The notes: a model not told the origin generated them from the letters alone. A stretch of DNA of 64,000 bases from Vibrio sp. AND4 (GCF_000171815.1 NZ_ABGR01000001.1:186001-250000), one strand, 5' to 3'; positions 9,815 to 19,436 are shown, counted from the stretch's first letter. Numbers and translations are program-made.

Positions 9815-10720
9815 ATGGCTGGAGCAAGTTTACTAACACTGTTGGATGACATTGCTGCTGTATTGGATGATGTTGCTTTGATGTCTAAGGTGGCGGCAAA
9901 AAAAACGGCAGGTGTACTGGGTGACGATTTGGCACTCAATGCGCAACAGGTGTCGGGTGTTGTGGCAGAACGCGAAATTCCAGTGGTGTGGGCGGTAGCC
10001 AAAGGATCGCTCAAGAACAAGCTGATTTTAGTACCTTCAGCGCTGTTAATCAGTGCTTTTATTCCATGGCTGATTATGCCATTGCTCTTAATTGGTGGTT
10101 TGTTTCTCTGCTTTGAAGGAGCGGAGAAGATTTTAGAAAAACTCTTTCCTCATGCGCACCAGCATGAAGAGAAAGAGGAGCAGGTCAACGTCGGTGAATC
10201 GGTAGAAGAATACGAAAAAAGAAAAGTGGCTGGCGCGATTCGTACAGACTTTATCCTCTCTGCAGAAATAATCGTCATTGCCCTGGGGACGGTGACGGGG
10301 TCGAGTATCGTCACTCAAGTCCTAGTGGTGAGTTTTATCGCAGTGCTAATGACAATTGGTGTGTACGGTTTAGTTGCAGGTATCGTTAAGCTTGATGATC
10401 TCGGCTTCTATTTTGAGCGCACATCAAATGGCAAAGGTCTAAAGGCGTGGTTAGGGGGTGTTCTTGTCGCGTTTGCCCCTAAATTAATGAAGACGCTGAC
10501 GGTTGTGGGAACTGCTGCGATGTTCCTAGTGGGGGGCGGTATTATTGTGCATAACGTGCCTGCCATTCATCACTTGATCGAACCCATTATCATGGGCTTC
10601 CATGGTCATACCCTTGCGACGGCGATCGTGCCGATATTGCTCAATGGGGTGATTGGCGTGATTGCTGGCTTGGTTGTGGTCGCTGTTTGGAGTGTGATAG
10701 AGAAGGTTCGTGGTAAATAA
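9815..10720 (+). CDS. DUF808 (YedI-family) inner-membrane protein
   Basis: 301 aa. The start MAGASLLTLLDDIAAVLDDVA and KVAAKKTAGVLGDDLALNAQQV are the DUF808 signature, as in E. coli YedI (305 aa). Several membrane segments follow (about residues 75-100, 150-190, 230-260, 265-295) with a charged loop rich in Glu and His near 108-130. Biochemical function unknown. Monocistronic, convergent with pyrC across a bidirectional terminator. Confidence 0.9.
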   Translation: MAGASLLTLLDDIAAVLDDVALMSKVAAKKTAGVLGDDLALNAQQVSGVVAEREIPVVWAVAKGSLKNKLILVPSALLISAFIPWLIMPLLLIGGLFLCFEGAEKILEKLFPHAHQHEEKEEQVNVGESVEEYEKRKVAGAIRTDFILSAEIIVIALGTVTGSSIVTQVLVVSFIAVLMTIGVYGLVAGIVKLDDLGFYFERTSNGKGLKAWLGGVLVAFAPKLMKTLTVVGTAAMFLVGGGIIVHNVPAIHHLIEPIIMGFHGHTLATAIVPILLNGVIGVIAGLVVVAVWSVIEKVRGK

Positions 10721-10770
10721 CGACTCAACAGACACTAGACTGCACTCTCGAGGTTTATAGAAACCAAAAC

Positions 10771-10815
10771 AAAGGGGCATGCCTTCTTATATCGAATATA
10801 GTGGCATGCCCTTTT
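10771..10815. terminator. Bidirectional terminator between DUF808 gene and pyrC
   Basis: Stem AAAGGGGCATGCC (10771-10783) with GGCATGCCCTTTT (10803-10815). The A-run and T-run flanks suit termination in both directions between convergent genes. Confidence 0.85.
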
Positions 10816-10831
10816 CATTTCGCGAAGGTGA

Positions 10832-11860
10832 TTACTTCACTTCCCACTCAATCTTTTCATTTGCGCGAATAGGTACAACGATGTCGTTACCAAATGGCAT
10901 TGTCTCTGGTACGTCCCAAGATGCTTTTTCTAGGGTTACGCTGTCTGTATTACGAGCTATTCCGTAAAAATCTGGTCCATTTAAGCTTGCAAACGCTTCT
11001 AGATTTTCCAGTTTGCCGGCTTTCTCAAACACTTCTGCGTACAATTCTAATGCAGCGTGTGCTGTATAAGAACCTGCGCAGCCACAAGCCGACTCTTTTG
11101 CGCCTTTTGCGTGTGGTGCTGAATCTGTACCTAAAAAGAACTTGCTGCTGCCGCTCGTTGCTGCCTCAATAAGCGCTTGCTGGTGGGTATTACGCTTAAG
11201 AATCGGTAGACAGTAGAAATGTGGCTTAATACCGCCCACAAGCATGTGGTTACGGTTAAACAGCAGGTGGTGAGCAGTAATGGTTGCTGCAACGTTATCA
11301 GATGCGCTCTTAACGAAATTTGCAGCATCGGTCGTTGTGATGTGTTCTAGAACGATTTTTAGGTTAGGGAAGTCGTTGACGATAGGAGCAAGAACCGTGT
11401 CCAGGAATTCCTTCTCACGGTCGAAGATATCAACATGGTTATGAGTCACTTCACCATGCACCAAAAGCAGCATACCAACTTCTTCCATCGCCTCGAATAC
11501 GTGGTAGATGTTCTTTGCGTCGGTTACGCCAGAATCAGAATTGGTGGTTGCGCCTGCTGGGTAGAGTTTTGCAGCAACGATTTTGCCTGTTGCTTTGGCC
11601 GCACGAATTTCGTCTGGTGTGGTGTTGTCGGTAAGGTATAGCGCCATGAGAGGCTCAAATTGCTCGCCATGTTGCTCAGCAAGGATTCGGTCTCGATAGG
11701 CGAGTGCCATTTCAGTATTGGTCACGGGTGGGACGGTGTTTGGCATGATCAGTGCACGACCGTTGTAACGGCTTATATCGCGAACGGTATCTTTGAGAAC
11801 TTCACCATCGCGTAAGTGAACGTGCCAATCGTCAGGACGAGTTATAGTCAGTGTTGTCAT
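10832..11860 (-). CDS. pyrC: Dihydroorotase PyrC
   Basis: 342 aa (E. coli 348). The metal-site motif HVHLRD is near residues 13-18. [13 protein letters not shown] carries the Lys that is carbamylated between the two zinc ions. Further His ligands are seen in LVHGEVT and LEHITT, and Asp in [10 protein letters not shown]. Catalyses N-carbamoyl-aspartate to dihydroorotate in pyrimidine synthesis, cytoplasmic. Starts at ATG with SD GGGAGC; single gene. Confidence 0.96.
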   Translation of the reverse strand: MTTLTITRPDDWHVHLRDGEVLKDTVRDISRYNGRALIMPNTVPPVTNTEMALAYRDRILAEQHGEQFEPLMALYLTDNTTPDEIRAAKATGKIVAAKLYPAGATTNSDSGVTDAKNIYHVFEAMEEVGMLLLVHGEVTHNHVDIFDREKEFLDTVLAPIVNDFPNLKIVLEHITTTDAANFVKSASDNVAATITAHHLLFNRNHMLVGGIKPHFYCLPILKRNTHQQALIEAATSGSSKFFLGTDSAPHAKGAKESACGCAGSYTAHAALELYAEVFEKAGKLENLEAFASLNGPDFYGIARNTDSVTLEKASWDVPETMPFGNDIVVPIRANEKIEWEVK

Positions 11861-12014
11861 TAATTGCTCCCACCATTAAAAAATTATGCTTGGAGCCTAA
11901 ACGCTGCATTTACCTCAAGAGCAAACGCTTGCGCTTAGGCGACAGGATGATAGTGGAATTGTTGTTCCATTTCACCCCATTTCTCACATTTCTTTACGGT
12001 GGGAGCTCAGTTAG

Positions 12015-12179
12015 TTACTTAACTGTCAACCAAAGCGCGTGAATTGTGCCCGGTAGGAAGAAGAAGAAAGTCAGGATCAGGTTAATGAAGAAGTCTTTTT
12101 CTAGACCTTTTTTCATGTAAACCGCCACTGGTGGAAGGAAGATACAAAGTAGAATGAGGATCAGTTTATCATTATCCAT
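12015..12179 (-). CDS. Pmp3/YqaE-family small membrane protein
   Basis: 54 aa starting MDNDKLILILLCIFLPPVAV with two hydrophobic helices (about residues 5-22 and 31-50) joined by YMKKGLEKDF. The pattern ILLCIFLPPVAVYMKKG...FINLILTFFFFLPGTIHALW is the Pmp3 / UPF0057 fold, linked in other organisms to membrane potential and salt or cold stress. Single gene upstream of pyrC on the same strand, about 150 bases apart. Confidence 0.88.
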   Translation of the reverse strand: MDNDKLILILLCIFLPPVAVYMKKGLEKDFFINLILTFFFFLPGTIHALWLTVK

Positions 12180-12460
12180 GGTCTATGCTCCGGATAGGTT
12201 ATTTATTAGTGCTAAAAACGGGGGCGAATTATGTGCTCTATACCAGGCCGGGGCAATCTTGATTCCGTCAATACTGTGCAAATTTCTAGGCGGTTATTCA
12301 CAAAATGTGATTCACTGACACATATTGTGAGAGACGGGTAATGAAGACTTATCGATGTAACACGTATAAATTTACGCTTTTTACCTACTTGGGTTTGGGT
12401 CACCAAGCTTATGGAGATATGATAGTAGAACCATTAAAAAGTACCTGTAGGAAGTAGGTT

Positions 12461-14278
12461 ATGTCGCAATCAGTGTTGTCCCAAATAAATGTTTTTCCAG
12501 TGAAATCTGTCGGAGGTGTCAGCTTATCTTCGGCTTGGGTAGAAAAACAAGGGCTAAGTTTTGATCGTCGATTTATGATTGCGACGTCAGATGGTTCAAT
12601 GGTGACGGCACGAAAATTCCCGCAAATGGTGACGATTAAATCAGCGTTGTTGCCAGATGGTGTGGTGTTTACCAGCCTTGGGGAAGAGCCATTAACGATC
12701 CGCTATCAAGACTTCAAAATGCAGGAAGCACCCGCAACGGTCTGGAAAGACAGTTTTACGGCCTACACCACCACTGACGAGGCGGATGATTGGTTCAGTA
12801 AAGTATTGGGACTTCGTGTTGAGTTGCTTTTCACGGGCGAGCAATCAAATCGTGTAAGAGACAAGTTGGGTCACAACGTCAGCTTTGCCGATGGTTATCC
12901 AGTACTCGTTATCAGCGAAGCATCACTGGAGGAGCTGAACCGCAGAAGTGCTGAACAGCACTCAATGGACCAATTTCGAACCAACCTAGTCGTTTCTGAT
13001 ACCACGCCATTTGAAGAAGATACATGGAAACGCATTCGTATTGGTGAAGTCGAGTTTGAATCAGTGAAGCCTTGTGAGCGTTGTATTCTCACCACGGTTA
13101 ATACCCAGCGAGGCACTTTTCGAGAAAGTAAAGAACCACTTAAAACACTGCAAGAGTTCCGTGCAAATGAGCGTGGCGGCGTGTTTTTTGGTCAAAATCT
13201 TGTTGCCCTTAACCAAGGTATTATCCGTTCAGGTGACCATGTTGAGGTTTTGGAATACAAGGAACCAGAGTTCTACCCTGACAATTCTCCCAAACGAATG
13301 ACGTTGACCTGCGTTGAACGGGAGGAGATCGCGCGTGACTTTGTTACCTTATGGCTTGAGCCAAGAGAGGGACAATTGCCGACATATCTGCCGGGGCAGC
13401 ATCTTCCTATTGTAGTGGAGGTTGATGGGCAGACCATTGGGCGTCGTTACACGCTCTCTTCAAGTCCATCCCGCCCAGGCCGTTACGCAATTTCCGTCAA
13501 GCGTGTTTCTGGTGGGCGCGTATCCAACGCTTTACTTGATAACCTGCAAATAGGGGATGTTTTAGAAGCCGAAACACCCGATGGTCAATTTCATCTAAAA
13601 GCGCACGCTGTGCAACCTTTGCTCTTGATGTCTGCTGGTAGCGGCGTCACGCCAATGCTATCTATGGTTCGGTACTTAGCGGATCACAATCAACTTGATG
13701 ACGTGGTGTTCTACCATCAATGCAGTAGTGAGATTGATATCCCGTGTAAAGATGAGCTAAATGAATTAAAACGTCAGAATCCGGGCTTAGATGTGAAAAT
13801 ATGTTTAACCCAGCCTTCAATTGATTGGTTTGGCCTGAAAGGGCGTGTCAGTTTATCTCATATCAAGCAAATCAAGGATGTGGAACACCGCCAAGTGTTT
13901 GTCTGTGGTCCTGATGGTTTTATGCAAAAGGCGAAAAACCTACTGCTAAAGAAAGGGCTTCCAGAAGGCAATTACCATCAAGAAGCATTTGGCGTTGCGA
14001 TGGCAGCAGCCAAGCCAGAGAAAAGTGTTGAGATTGAGTTTAACGGCGTTAAGTGGATGGGCAATAACCAACAAACGTTACTTGAGCAAGTTGAAAATGC
14101 AGGTAAGCATATCACTAACAGTTGTCGTGCCGGCTTGTGCGGCGCTTGTGAGGTTCAATTGGAATCAGGGCTGGTTGATCATCCGGACTTGCCGGCGCTA
14201 AGTGCAGAAGAACGAGCGATGGGTAAAGTATTAGCATGTTGCGCTATTCCACAAACAGACGTAACACTCAAAGATTAA
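12461..14278 (+). CDS. MOSC / ferredoxin-reductase / 2Fe-2S ferredoxin fusion protein
   Basis: 605 aa, four modules. Residues 1-265 are a YcbX-like MOSC region (INVFPVKSVGG, RFMIATSDG, cysteine in KPCERCILTT near 208). Residues 280-375 are an FAD-binding barrel with RRYTLSSSPSRPG; 380-505 an NAD(P)-binding lobe with LLMSAGSGVTPMLSM and VFVCGPDGFM. Residues 520-605 are a plant-type 2Fe-2S ferredoxin with CRAGLCGACE and a later CC pair. The whole looks like a self-contained electron-transfer chain onto a MOSC site (molybdenum-cofactor sulfide or N-hydroxylated substrate chemistry). Similar to HCP-reductase (Hcr) in its C-terminal half. Exact substrate unknown. Confidence 0.85.
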   Translation: MSQSVLSQINVFPVKSVGGVSLSSAWVEKQGLSFDRRFMIATSDGSMVTARKFPQMVTIKSALLPDGVVFTSLGEEPLTIRYQDFKMQEAPATVWKDSFTAYTTTDEADDWFSKVLGLRVELLFTGEQSNRVRDKLGHNVSFADGYPVLVISEASLEELNRRSAEQHSMDQFRTNLVVSDTTPFEEDTWKRIRIGEVEFESVKPCERCILTTVNTQRGTFRESKEPLKTLQEFRANERGGVFFGQNLVALNQGIIRSGDHVEVLEYKEPEFYPDNSPKRMTLTCVEREEIARDFVTLWLEPREGQLPTYLPGQHLPIVVEVDGQTIGRRYTLSSSPSRPGRYAISVKRVSGGRVSNALLDNLQIGDVLEAETPDGQFHLKAHAVQPLLLMSAGSGVTPMLSMVRYLADHNQLDDVVFYHQCSSEIDIPCKDELNELKRQNPGLDVKICLTQPSIDWFGLKGRVSLSHIKQIKDVEHRQVFVCGPDGFMQKAKNLLLKKGLPEGNYHQEAFGVAMAAAKPEKSVEIEFNGVKWMGNNQQTLLEQVENAGKHITNSCRAGLCGACEVQLESGLVDHPDLPALSAEERAMGKVLACCAIPQTDVTLKD

Positions 14279-14304
14279 ATCGTCATACCAATCATTACTC
14301 AATG

Positions 14305-14334
14305 AAAACGCCGCGAATTGAGCGGCGTCTTTCT
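14305..14334 (+). terminator. Terminator between MOSC fusion gene and nadE
   Basis: ACGCCGC (14308-14314) pairs with GCGGCGT (14322-14328), followed by CTTTCTT. It lies between convergent genes and may act both ways. Confidence 0.7.
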
Positions 14335-14386
14335 TATCTGGTGCAGAGTGATTTCACAATCGACCCACACTGACTAACAGCGTAAT

Positions 14387-15217
14387 TTAGTCATAGATCG
14401 TTGGGATTGGTTGACGTTTGTGCTGAGTCATTTTGTAGATAGCTACAAGACGGTCGCTTACCTCTTGAGATACAGGTTTGCCCTCTAGGAAGTCATCGAT
14501 CTGATCGTAAGTTAGGCTCAGTGCGTCTTCGTCAGCTTTTTGTGGCGCAAGTTCTTCCAAGTCTGCGGTTGGTACTTTCTTTACAAGCTGCTCAGGCGCA
14601 CCGAGTGTTGCCGCAACTTCACGAACTTGGCGTTTACTTAAGCCAAACAGTGGGGCCATGTCGCATGCACCGTCACCAAACTTGGTGTAAAAACCGGTGA
14701 TGTTTTCTGCTGAGTGGTCAGTACCAAGAACGAGGCCACCGACGTATCCAGCGATTTCATATTGAGCCACCATGCGAGCACGTGCTTTTACGTTGCCTTT
14801 GACGAAATCAACTTTTGCGGCATCAGTTGGCAGAAGCCCAGAGCCTTGCAATGCGACGTGAGAAGCGCCATGAAGACCATCTACACCAGCTTTGATGTTA
14901 ACCGATACTGAATGTGTTGGCTGGATAAAGTCCAGCGCAAGCTGCGCTTCGTCTTCATCCTTTTGCTCACCGTAAGGCAGGCGGACGGCGATAAATTGGT
15001 ACTTAGTGTCGCCAGTTTCTTCATTGAGTTGGTCCACGGCCAGCTGTGCCAAACGACCACACGTTGTTGAGTCAACGCCGCCGCTGATACCAAGAACAAG
15101 AGCCTTGCAGCCAGCATTTTGCAATTTGCGTTTAATAAAAGCGACGCGGCGTTCAATTTCGAAATGTGAGTCGATAGAGGGGAGTACTCGCATTTCATCG
15201 CGGATGGATTGTTCCAT
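14387..15217 (-). CDS. nadE: NH3-dependent NAD+ synthetase NadE
   Basis: 276 aa (E. coli 275). The PP-loop [16 protein letters not shown] lies near residue 45; [25 protein letters not shown] is the strongly conserved ATP/deamido-NAD site. No glutaminase domain, so it uses ammonia. It converts nicotinate adenine dinucleotide to NAD. Starts at ATG with AAAGGAAA upstream. Divergent from a NadD-like gene, which suggests a local NAD-synthesis unit. Confidence 0.95.
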   Translation of the reverse strand: MEQSIRDEMRVLPSIDSHFEIERRVAFIKRKLQNAGCKALVLGISGGVDSTTCGRLAQLAVDQLNEETGDTKYQFIAVRLPYGEQKDEDEAQLALDFIQPTHSVSVNIKAGVDGLHGASHVALQGSGLLPTDAAKVDFVKGNVKARARMVAQYEIAGYVGGLVLGTDHSAENITGFYTKFGDGACDMAPLFGLSKRQVREVAATLGAPEQLVKKVPTADLEELAPQKADEDALSLTYDQIDDFLEGKPVSQEVSDRLVAIYKMTQHKRQPIPTIYD

Positions 15218-15507
15218 TTAGGTTTCCTTTTCCTACAAATAGGTTTGACACAAATAGTATTACACCGAAGCAACTTTAAACCAAGACACCCTCGTCAAAT
15301 CACAAGTCTCAGGCTTATTTGGGTACAGTGATCGCTCAGATATATTAGATTCATACTGCTTGAGAGGTTTATCGTTCACAAATGATGAGAAAATGGTCAT
15401 TTGATATCAATAAACGTCGCATTGGTGTCAAAAAGCGCTAAAGATTAGTAGTATCATACCGAATCCATTGGATTAGAAAACTCTCTTTAACCGGGTAATC
15501 ATTAGAT

Positions 15508-16023
15508 ATGAAAAAACTTGCCGTTTTTGGCAGCGCATTTAACCCTCCAAGCTTGGGCCACAAGAGTGTCATTGAGTCACTGAGTCACTTTGATCTTGTG
15601 CTTCTGGAACCAAGCATTGCACACGCTTGGGGCAAAGATATGTTGGATTATCCAATACGGTGCAAACTGGTTGATGCCTTTATTAGTGACTTGGGGCTTT
15701 CTAATGTTCAACGATCAGACGCTGAGCAAGCTTTACACCAACCGGGACAAAGTGTCACCACTTTTGAACTATTGGAAAAAACTCAAGAAATCTACACGCA
15801 TGCCGACATAACTTTCGTCATTGGCCCTGATAATTTCTTTAAATTTGCTAAATTTTATAGAGCAGATGAGATTATGGAGCGTTGGACTGTAATGGCGTGT
15901 CCCGAGAGGGTCAAAATTAGAAGTACGGACATTCGCGATGCACTGGCAAAAGGAAAAGACGTCAGCTCGTTCACAACATCAGGTGTTGGTGAACTATTGC
16001 GAAGTGAAGGTTTATACAAGTAA
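15508..16023 (+). CDS. Nicotinate-nucleotide adenylyltransferase-like protein (short NadD-type)
   Basis: 171 aa, shorter than the usual 210-aa NadD. The nucleotidyltransferase motif is GSAFNPPSLGHKSVIE near residue 8, equivalent to GxFDPxHxGH. VIGPDNFFKFAKFYRADEI matches the GxDxxxxxxxW region and RSTDIRDALAKG the ISSTxIR motif. It probably adenylates nicotinate mononucleotide, supplying NadE across the divergent region. The shortened centre could mean changed substrate choice. Confidence 0.8.
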   Translation: MKKLAVFGSAFNPPSLGHKSVIESLSHFDLVLLEPSIAHAWGKDMLDYPIRCKLVDAFISDLGLSNVQRSDAEQALHQPGQSVTTFELLEKTQEIYTHADITFVIGPDNFFKFAKFYRADEIMERWTVMACPERVKIRSTDIRDALAKGKDVSSFTTSGVGELLRSEGLYK

Positions 16024-16055
16024 GCATAATTTGAATACGAGAGGTCAGGCTTTTC

Positions 16056-16553
16056 ATGGTTAAAATTGTGGTATCTAGTACATGTGCGCTGCTCGTAGCA
16101 ACACAAGCTCACGCTGCATGTCACTATTTGCCTGATCGGTCCGTCGTATTTGCAGATAACACCATGCAAATCTGCGAGGATACTTTTGATAGCATTAGCA
16201 TTCTTGGTATCGACACTCGCGACTGGTATATCACTGGCAAATCAGTGGAAAGTCCAATAAGCAGTCACTGGGAACATAGTTACTGGGAACAGTGGGCAAT
16301 TCGGTCGGAAGACACGCCCGTTCTCACTCAAAATCTTGAGAACAGCTATTTTGGTTTAGGGCTTTGGATGCCAGAGGAGTTGCGTGAAGAAGAAGAGAAA
16401 ATGAGCGCTGAAGAGTGGCTAAAAAATCATGGTTTGATGTTCAGTGTTGGTTTTGGGGATAAGCAAGATGGTGAACCAAGAATGCGTTTTGATTATCGTT
16501 GGCATGAATACTACGATGCTGATTGGATGATGCAGATTGAAGTTCCGTTTTAA
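16056..16553 (+). CDS. Hypothetical secreted protein
   Basis: 165 aa with a signal peptide (VVSSTCALLVATQAHA before ACHYLPDRS). The mature part is acidic and rich in aromatic residues (HWEHSYWEQW, RFDYRWHEYYDADWMMQIEVPF), with two Cys soon after the cleavage site (C22, C40) that could form a disulfide. Likely periplasmic. I recognise no family. Follows the NadD-like gene by 32 bases and may be co-transcribed with it. Confidence 0.6.
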   Translation: MVKIVVSSTCALLVATQAHAACHYLPDRSVVFADNTMQICEDTFDSISILGIDTRDWYITGKSVESPISSHWEHSYWEQWAIRSEDTPVLTQNLENSYFGLGLWMPEELREEEEKMSAEEWLKNHGLMFSVGFGDKQDGEPRMRFDYRWHEYYDADWMMQIEVPF

Positions 16554-16616
16554 AATGACTCAATGCTAAAAGCACGTAAAGGTGCTCGGTCGTTTTCTTC
16601 CCATTGATTGCACTAC

Positions 16617-17225
16617 TTAAAGTGCTTCTCCGAACACAAGGAAGCATAGCTGCTCGTATTCCCCCAAATTGTTGTCGAATAATTTGGCCACTATTTCTGA
16701 TTGTTTCTTACCAGAAAGCTTCATCTTACGTGCTTCTCTCATTGTCAGAACCAAACAAAGTTCGATAGAAACTCGTGACTCACAACCCGGTGTCCATTGG
16801 TTAATGGAATCGGTTAGAGCTGAGCGAGTCAGTGCGGGTTTTAGCGTCAGTACTTCGTGCCGAACAACCGCTAGTAAATTCAATTGATGTTCACTGCGTG
16901 CTTTGGTCGTTACTAATTTTTCAATAAGCGCTGACAGTAAAGCCGATGGCTCCACGTAGCCTGCTTGTTGAGGAAATACGTCAGTTAAACGCACAGAAAA
17001 AGCACAACGAGTTACTCGTGTGTTGGGTAAAAAGGTGAGTGCGCTCAAACATCCCTGAGGAATCCAGAAGTGCTGCCCCGGTTCAATGGCATACTCATGT
17101 TTACCCAGTTTAATGAGCGCCAAACCTTCTACTACGGATAGTAAGCTATGTTTTAGTGCCTTTTTACGCGCAGCAACATTAAGAAAAGGGTAATTAGCGT
17201 CGTGAAATTCTATTGCGTAGTTCAT
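16617..17225 (-). CDS. AraC-like regulator with cupin and a single degenerate helix-turn-helix
   Basis: 202 aa, about 60-100 shorter than typical AraC proteins. The N-terminal part (LALIKLGKHEYAIEPGQHFWIPQG, residues 35-60) is a cupin. The C-terminal ~45 residues (REARKMKLSGKKQSEIVAKL ... EQLCFLVFG) align with the second HTH of AraC regulators, but the usual Gly-Phe core is replaced by LFDNNLGEYEQ. It may be an effector-binding antagonist or a decayed regulator. Convergent with the secreted protein. Confidence 0.6.
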   Translation of the reverse strand: MNYAIEFHDANYPFLNVAARKKALKHSLLSVVEGLALIKLGKHEYAIEPGQHFWIPQGCLSALTFLPNTRVTRCAFSVRLTDVFPQQAGYVEPSALLSALIEKLVTTKARSEHQLNLLAVVRHEVLTLKPALTRSALTDSINQWTPGCESRVSIELCLVLTMREARKMKLSGKKQSEIVAKLFDNNLGEYEQLCFLVFGEAL

Positions 17226-17417
17226 TGTGGATACCAGAGTTCTTGAGGCGCTAAGGGTAACGCTAAACCTCTAAATTGCCAACCGGGTAACAGAGTTTTT
17301 TACTAATAGGAATGATAATGTTACTGGTATGACCATGTTAAAAGTATGGTCTGAAATGCTGCGGCTTGGCGAAACAATGCGTAAGATGTGCAAGCTTTTT
17401 TTGAAATGAATTAAATA

Positions 17418-18524
17418 ATGACTGCCAATACTGATCCCTATATTGAAATCCGTCCATACAACGACGAAGAAATTCCAGCAGCGCTGGACCGCCTGATCAA
17501 AGACGATGAATTCATCAGTGCGATTTTAGACCATCGCTTTGAAAACAGAGCTGCGTGGTTCAAAACACTTATGAGTCCTATTATCCGTGTCTACTTAAAA
17601 GCGAAGTGGAGTAAACTGGATTCTGTGGAATCGATACAGTTAGAGGTTAAGAAATACCTTCAAGATACGCTAAATCGAACCACCGACGGAGTGACGTTTT
17701 CGGGCTTGGACAAATTGGATAAGAATACGTCTTACTTGTTTGTTTCCAATCACCGTGATATCGCGATGGATCCTGCGCTGGTGAATTTCGGTTTACATCA
17801 AACGGAGCATCGAACCGTAAGAATTGCGATTGGTGATAACTTACTTAAGAAGCCATGTGCCACTGAGTTAATGCGACTCAATAAGAGCTTTATCGTGAAA
17901 CGTTCAGCGAAAGCACCGCGTGAAATGATGAAAGCATTGAGTTTATTGTCTAGTTACATTAAGCACTCTTTAGATACTGGGAACTCCATTTGGATTGCAC
18001 AAAAAGAAGGTCGTGCGAAAGACGGCAATGATTTTACCGATCCTGCAATCCTAAAAATGTTTCATGTAGAAGGGCGTAAACAAAAAATTAGCTTTGGTGA
18101 ATACACGCGTTCACTCAAGATTGTGCCGGTGTCTATCGCTTATCAAAATGATCCTTGTGACATTGCAAAAGCCAAAGAACTGTATGAAAAAGCAGAAAAT
18201 GGCAGCTATAGGAAAGGTGAGTTTGAAGACATTGAAAGCATCATTCAAGGCATTGTAGGCTACAAAGGCAAAGTGCATGTTGCATTTGGTGATGTAATAG
18301 ATCAAGAGTTCGCAACGCCGGATGAGTTAGCGAATGAAATCGATCGCCAAATCCACAATAATTACCGTGTCTTCCCAATCAACTTGCTGGCTGCAGGTCG
18401 CGAAGATCAATCAATTACTGAATCGGTAAAAACTGAGTTGCAACAGAAGCTTGAACAGTTGCCAGTTGGTGCACATAGCTATTTAGTTGCCAGTTATGCA
18501 AACCCAGTAAACAACCAAGAGTAA
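17418..18524 (+). CDS. PlsC-like glycerolipid acyltransferase
   Basis: 368 aa. The acyltransferase motif NHRDIAMD (HX4D) lies near residue 112. Other blocks are LNKSFIVKRSAKAPREMM (block II-like) and WIAQKEGRAKDGND (EGR block III). It should transfer an acyl chain to a glycerophosphate-type acceptor at the membrane, but the protein is longer than PlsC (about 245 aa) and the N-terminal 85 residues are family-specific. Homologs in Vibrio are commonly labelled 1-acyl-glycerol-3-phosphate acyltransferase. Single gene. Confidence 0.82.
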   Translation: MTANTDPYIEIRPYNDEEIPAALDRLIKDDEFISAILDHRFENRAAWFKTLMSPIIRVYLKAKWSKLDSVESIQLEVKKYLQDTLNRTTDGVTFSGLDKLDKNTSYLFVSNHRDIAMDPALVNFGLHQTEHRTVRIAIGDNLLKKPCATELMRLNKSFIVKRSAKAPREMMKALSLLSSYIKHSLDTGNSIWIAQKEGRAKDGNDFTDPAILKMFHVEGRKQKISFGEYTRSLKIVPVSIAYQNDPCDIAKAKELYEKAENGSYRKGEFEDIESIIQGIVGYKGKVHVAFGDVIDQEFATPDELANEIDRQIHNNYRVFPINLLAAGREDQSITESVKTELQQKLEQLPVGAHSYLVASYANPVNNQE

Positions 18525-18687
18525 TCCCGTAGTGTCCATTACGCCAAGGTGGTGGACATTAACAGCGAGGGGCAAGGTTTCATCGGAATTTATCTCAGGC
18601 GTGCATTATTGTTAGATTCTACCTCTGTTCCTCTTGTTATGCTGAGTTCATACCATTAAATTGAGTGTCTTTGGAAATATTCCTATC

Positions 18688-19287
18688 TTAAGGTGCAACC
18701 GCGCCACCCAAGGTTAAGTTTGTTGGCCATTTTGTCACTCTATTCCCTCCCAAGAAAATATTGCCTTTCACTGTCATGGTGTCAGGAAATGCCGTGAGCT
18801 TTGAGCCGCCTATATAAAGGTTACCATCCACCACTAAGCCTTCTGGAAGTTCTTTTAACGGTGTTCGGATGACGCTTAAATCCCCTTTTACTCTCAGTCT
18901 TGCAGGTAAACTTATCAGCTGCGTATCGGTAAGATTTAAATAGCCACCCAGTTTGACACCATTCGGCCAGCGATCAATTTTACTGCCAAGTAAGTTTGCG
19001 TAACCTTTAATTTTAATACCAGGTCTTACCGTCTTGAGGGCACTGTTTGTTGCTTCGAGGCTGCCTCGTATGTCTAGCCCCTTAGGAAGTTTAGTAATTG
19101 GTGTCTGTGAGATATTGAGGTTTCCCTTAACGAGCAAACCGCTAGGGATTGAAGTATAGGGTTTATTACGCAGGTCGATATTGCCGTAGTTGTCGGTATG
19201 TCCGAACTTGGCATAATAATTAAGCTCATAGGCGGCGATAGTGGTAGAGAAAGTCGTCAGAGCGAGAAAGAGGGTGAGAATGCGCAT
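18688..19287 (-). CDS. Secreted protein of eight 20-residue LRR-like repeats
   Basis: 199 aa from the inner ATG at 19287, where a signal peptide MRILTLFLALTTFSTTIAA begins; the longest frame starts 9 codons earlier. From about residue 40 the chain is eight back-to-back 20-residue units of the form (L/I/W)PxGLxVxGxLxxxxTxLxx, with no insertions, to the C-terminus. This periodic pattern predicts a short solenoid exported to periplasm or surface. A binding role is likely but the ligand is unknown. No catalytic residues seen. Confidence 0.7.
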   Translation of the reverse strand: MRILTLFLALTTFSTTIAAYELNYYAKFGHTDNYGNIDLRNKPYTSIPSGLLVKGNLNISQTPITKLPKGLDIRGSLEATNSALKTVRPGIKIKGYANLLGSKIDRWPNGVKLGGYLNLTDTQLISLPARLRVKGDLSVIRTPLKELPEGLVVDGNLYIGGSKLTAFPDTMTVKGNIFLGGNRVTKWPTNLTLGGAVAP

Positions 19288-19436
19288 GACCATCACAACG
19301 GTTGATAAAATCATGCAAAGAATAACGTAAAGCGTCTCTCGTCGCTACATCGACATTCAATAAGAATATGAGATGCAGCCAAGAACTCAATACGCATCTT
19401 TGTTAAGATATTAGGGCTTGATTAAGGAAAATATTC

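Noticed and set aside
18536-18560. GTCCATTACGCCAAGGTGGTGGAC inverted repeat as a terminator
   Set aside because: Weak stem with mismatches and no T-run after it; left unassigned.
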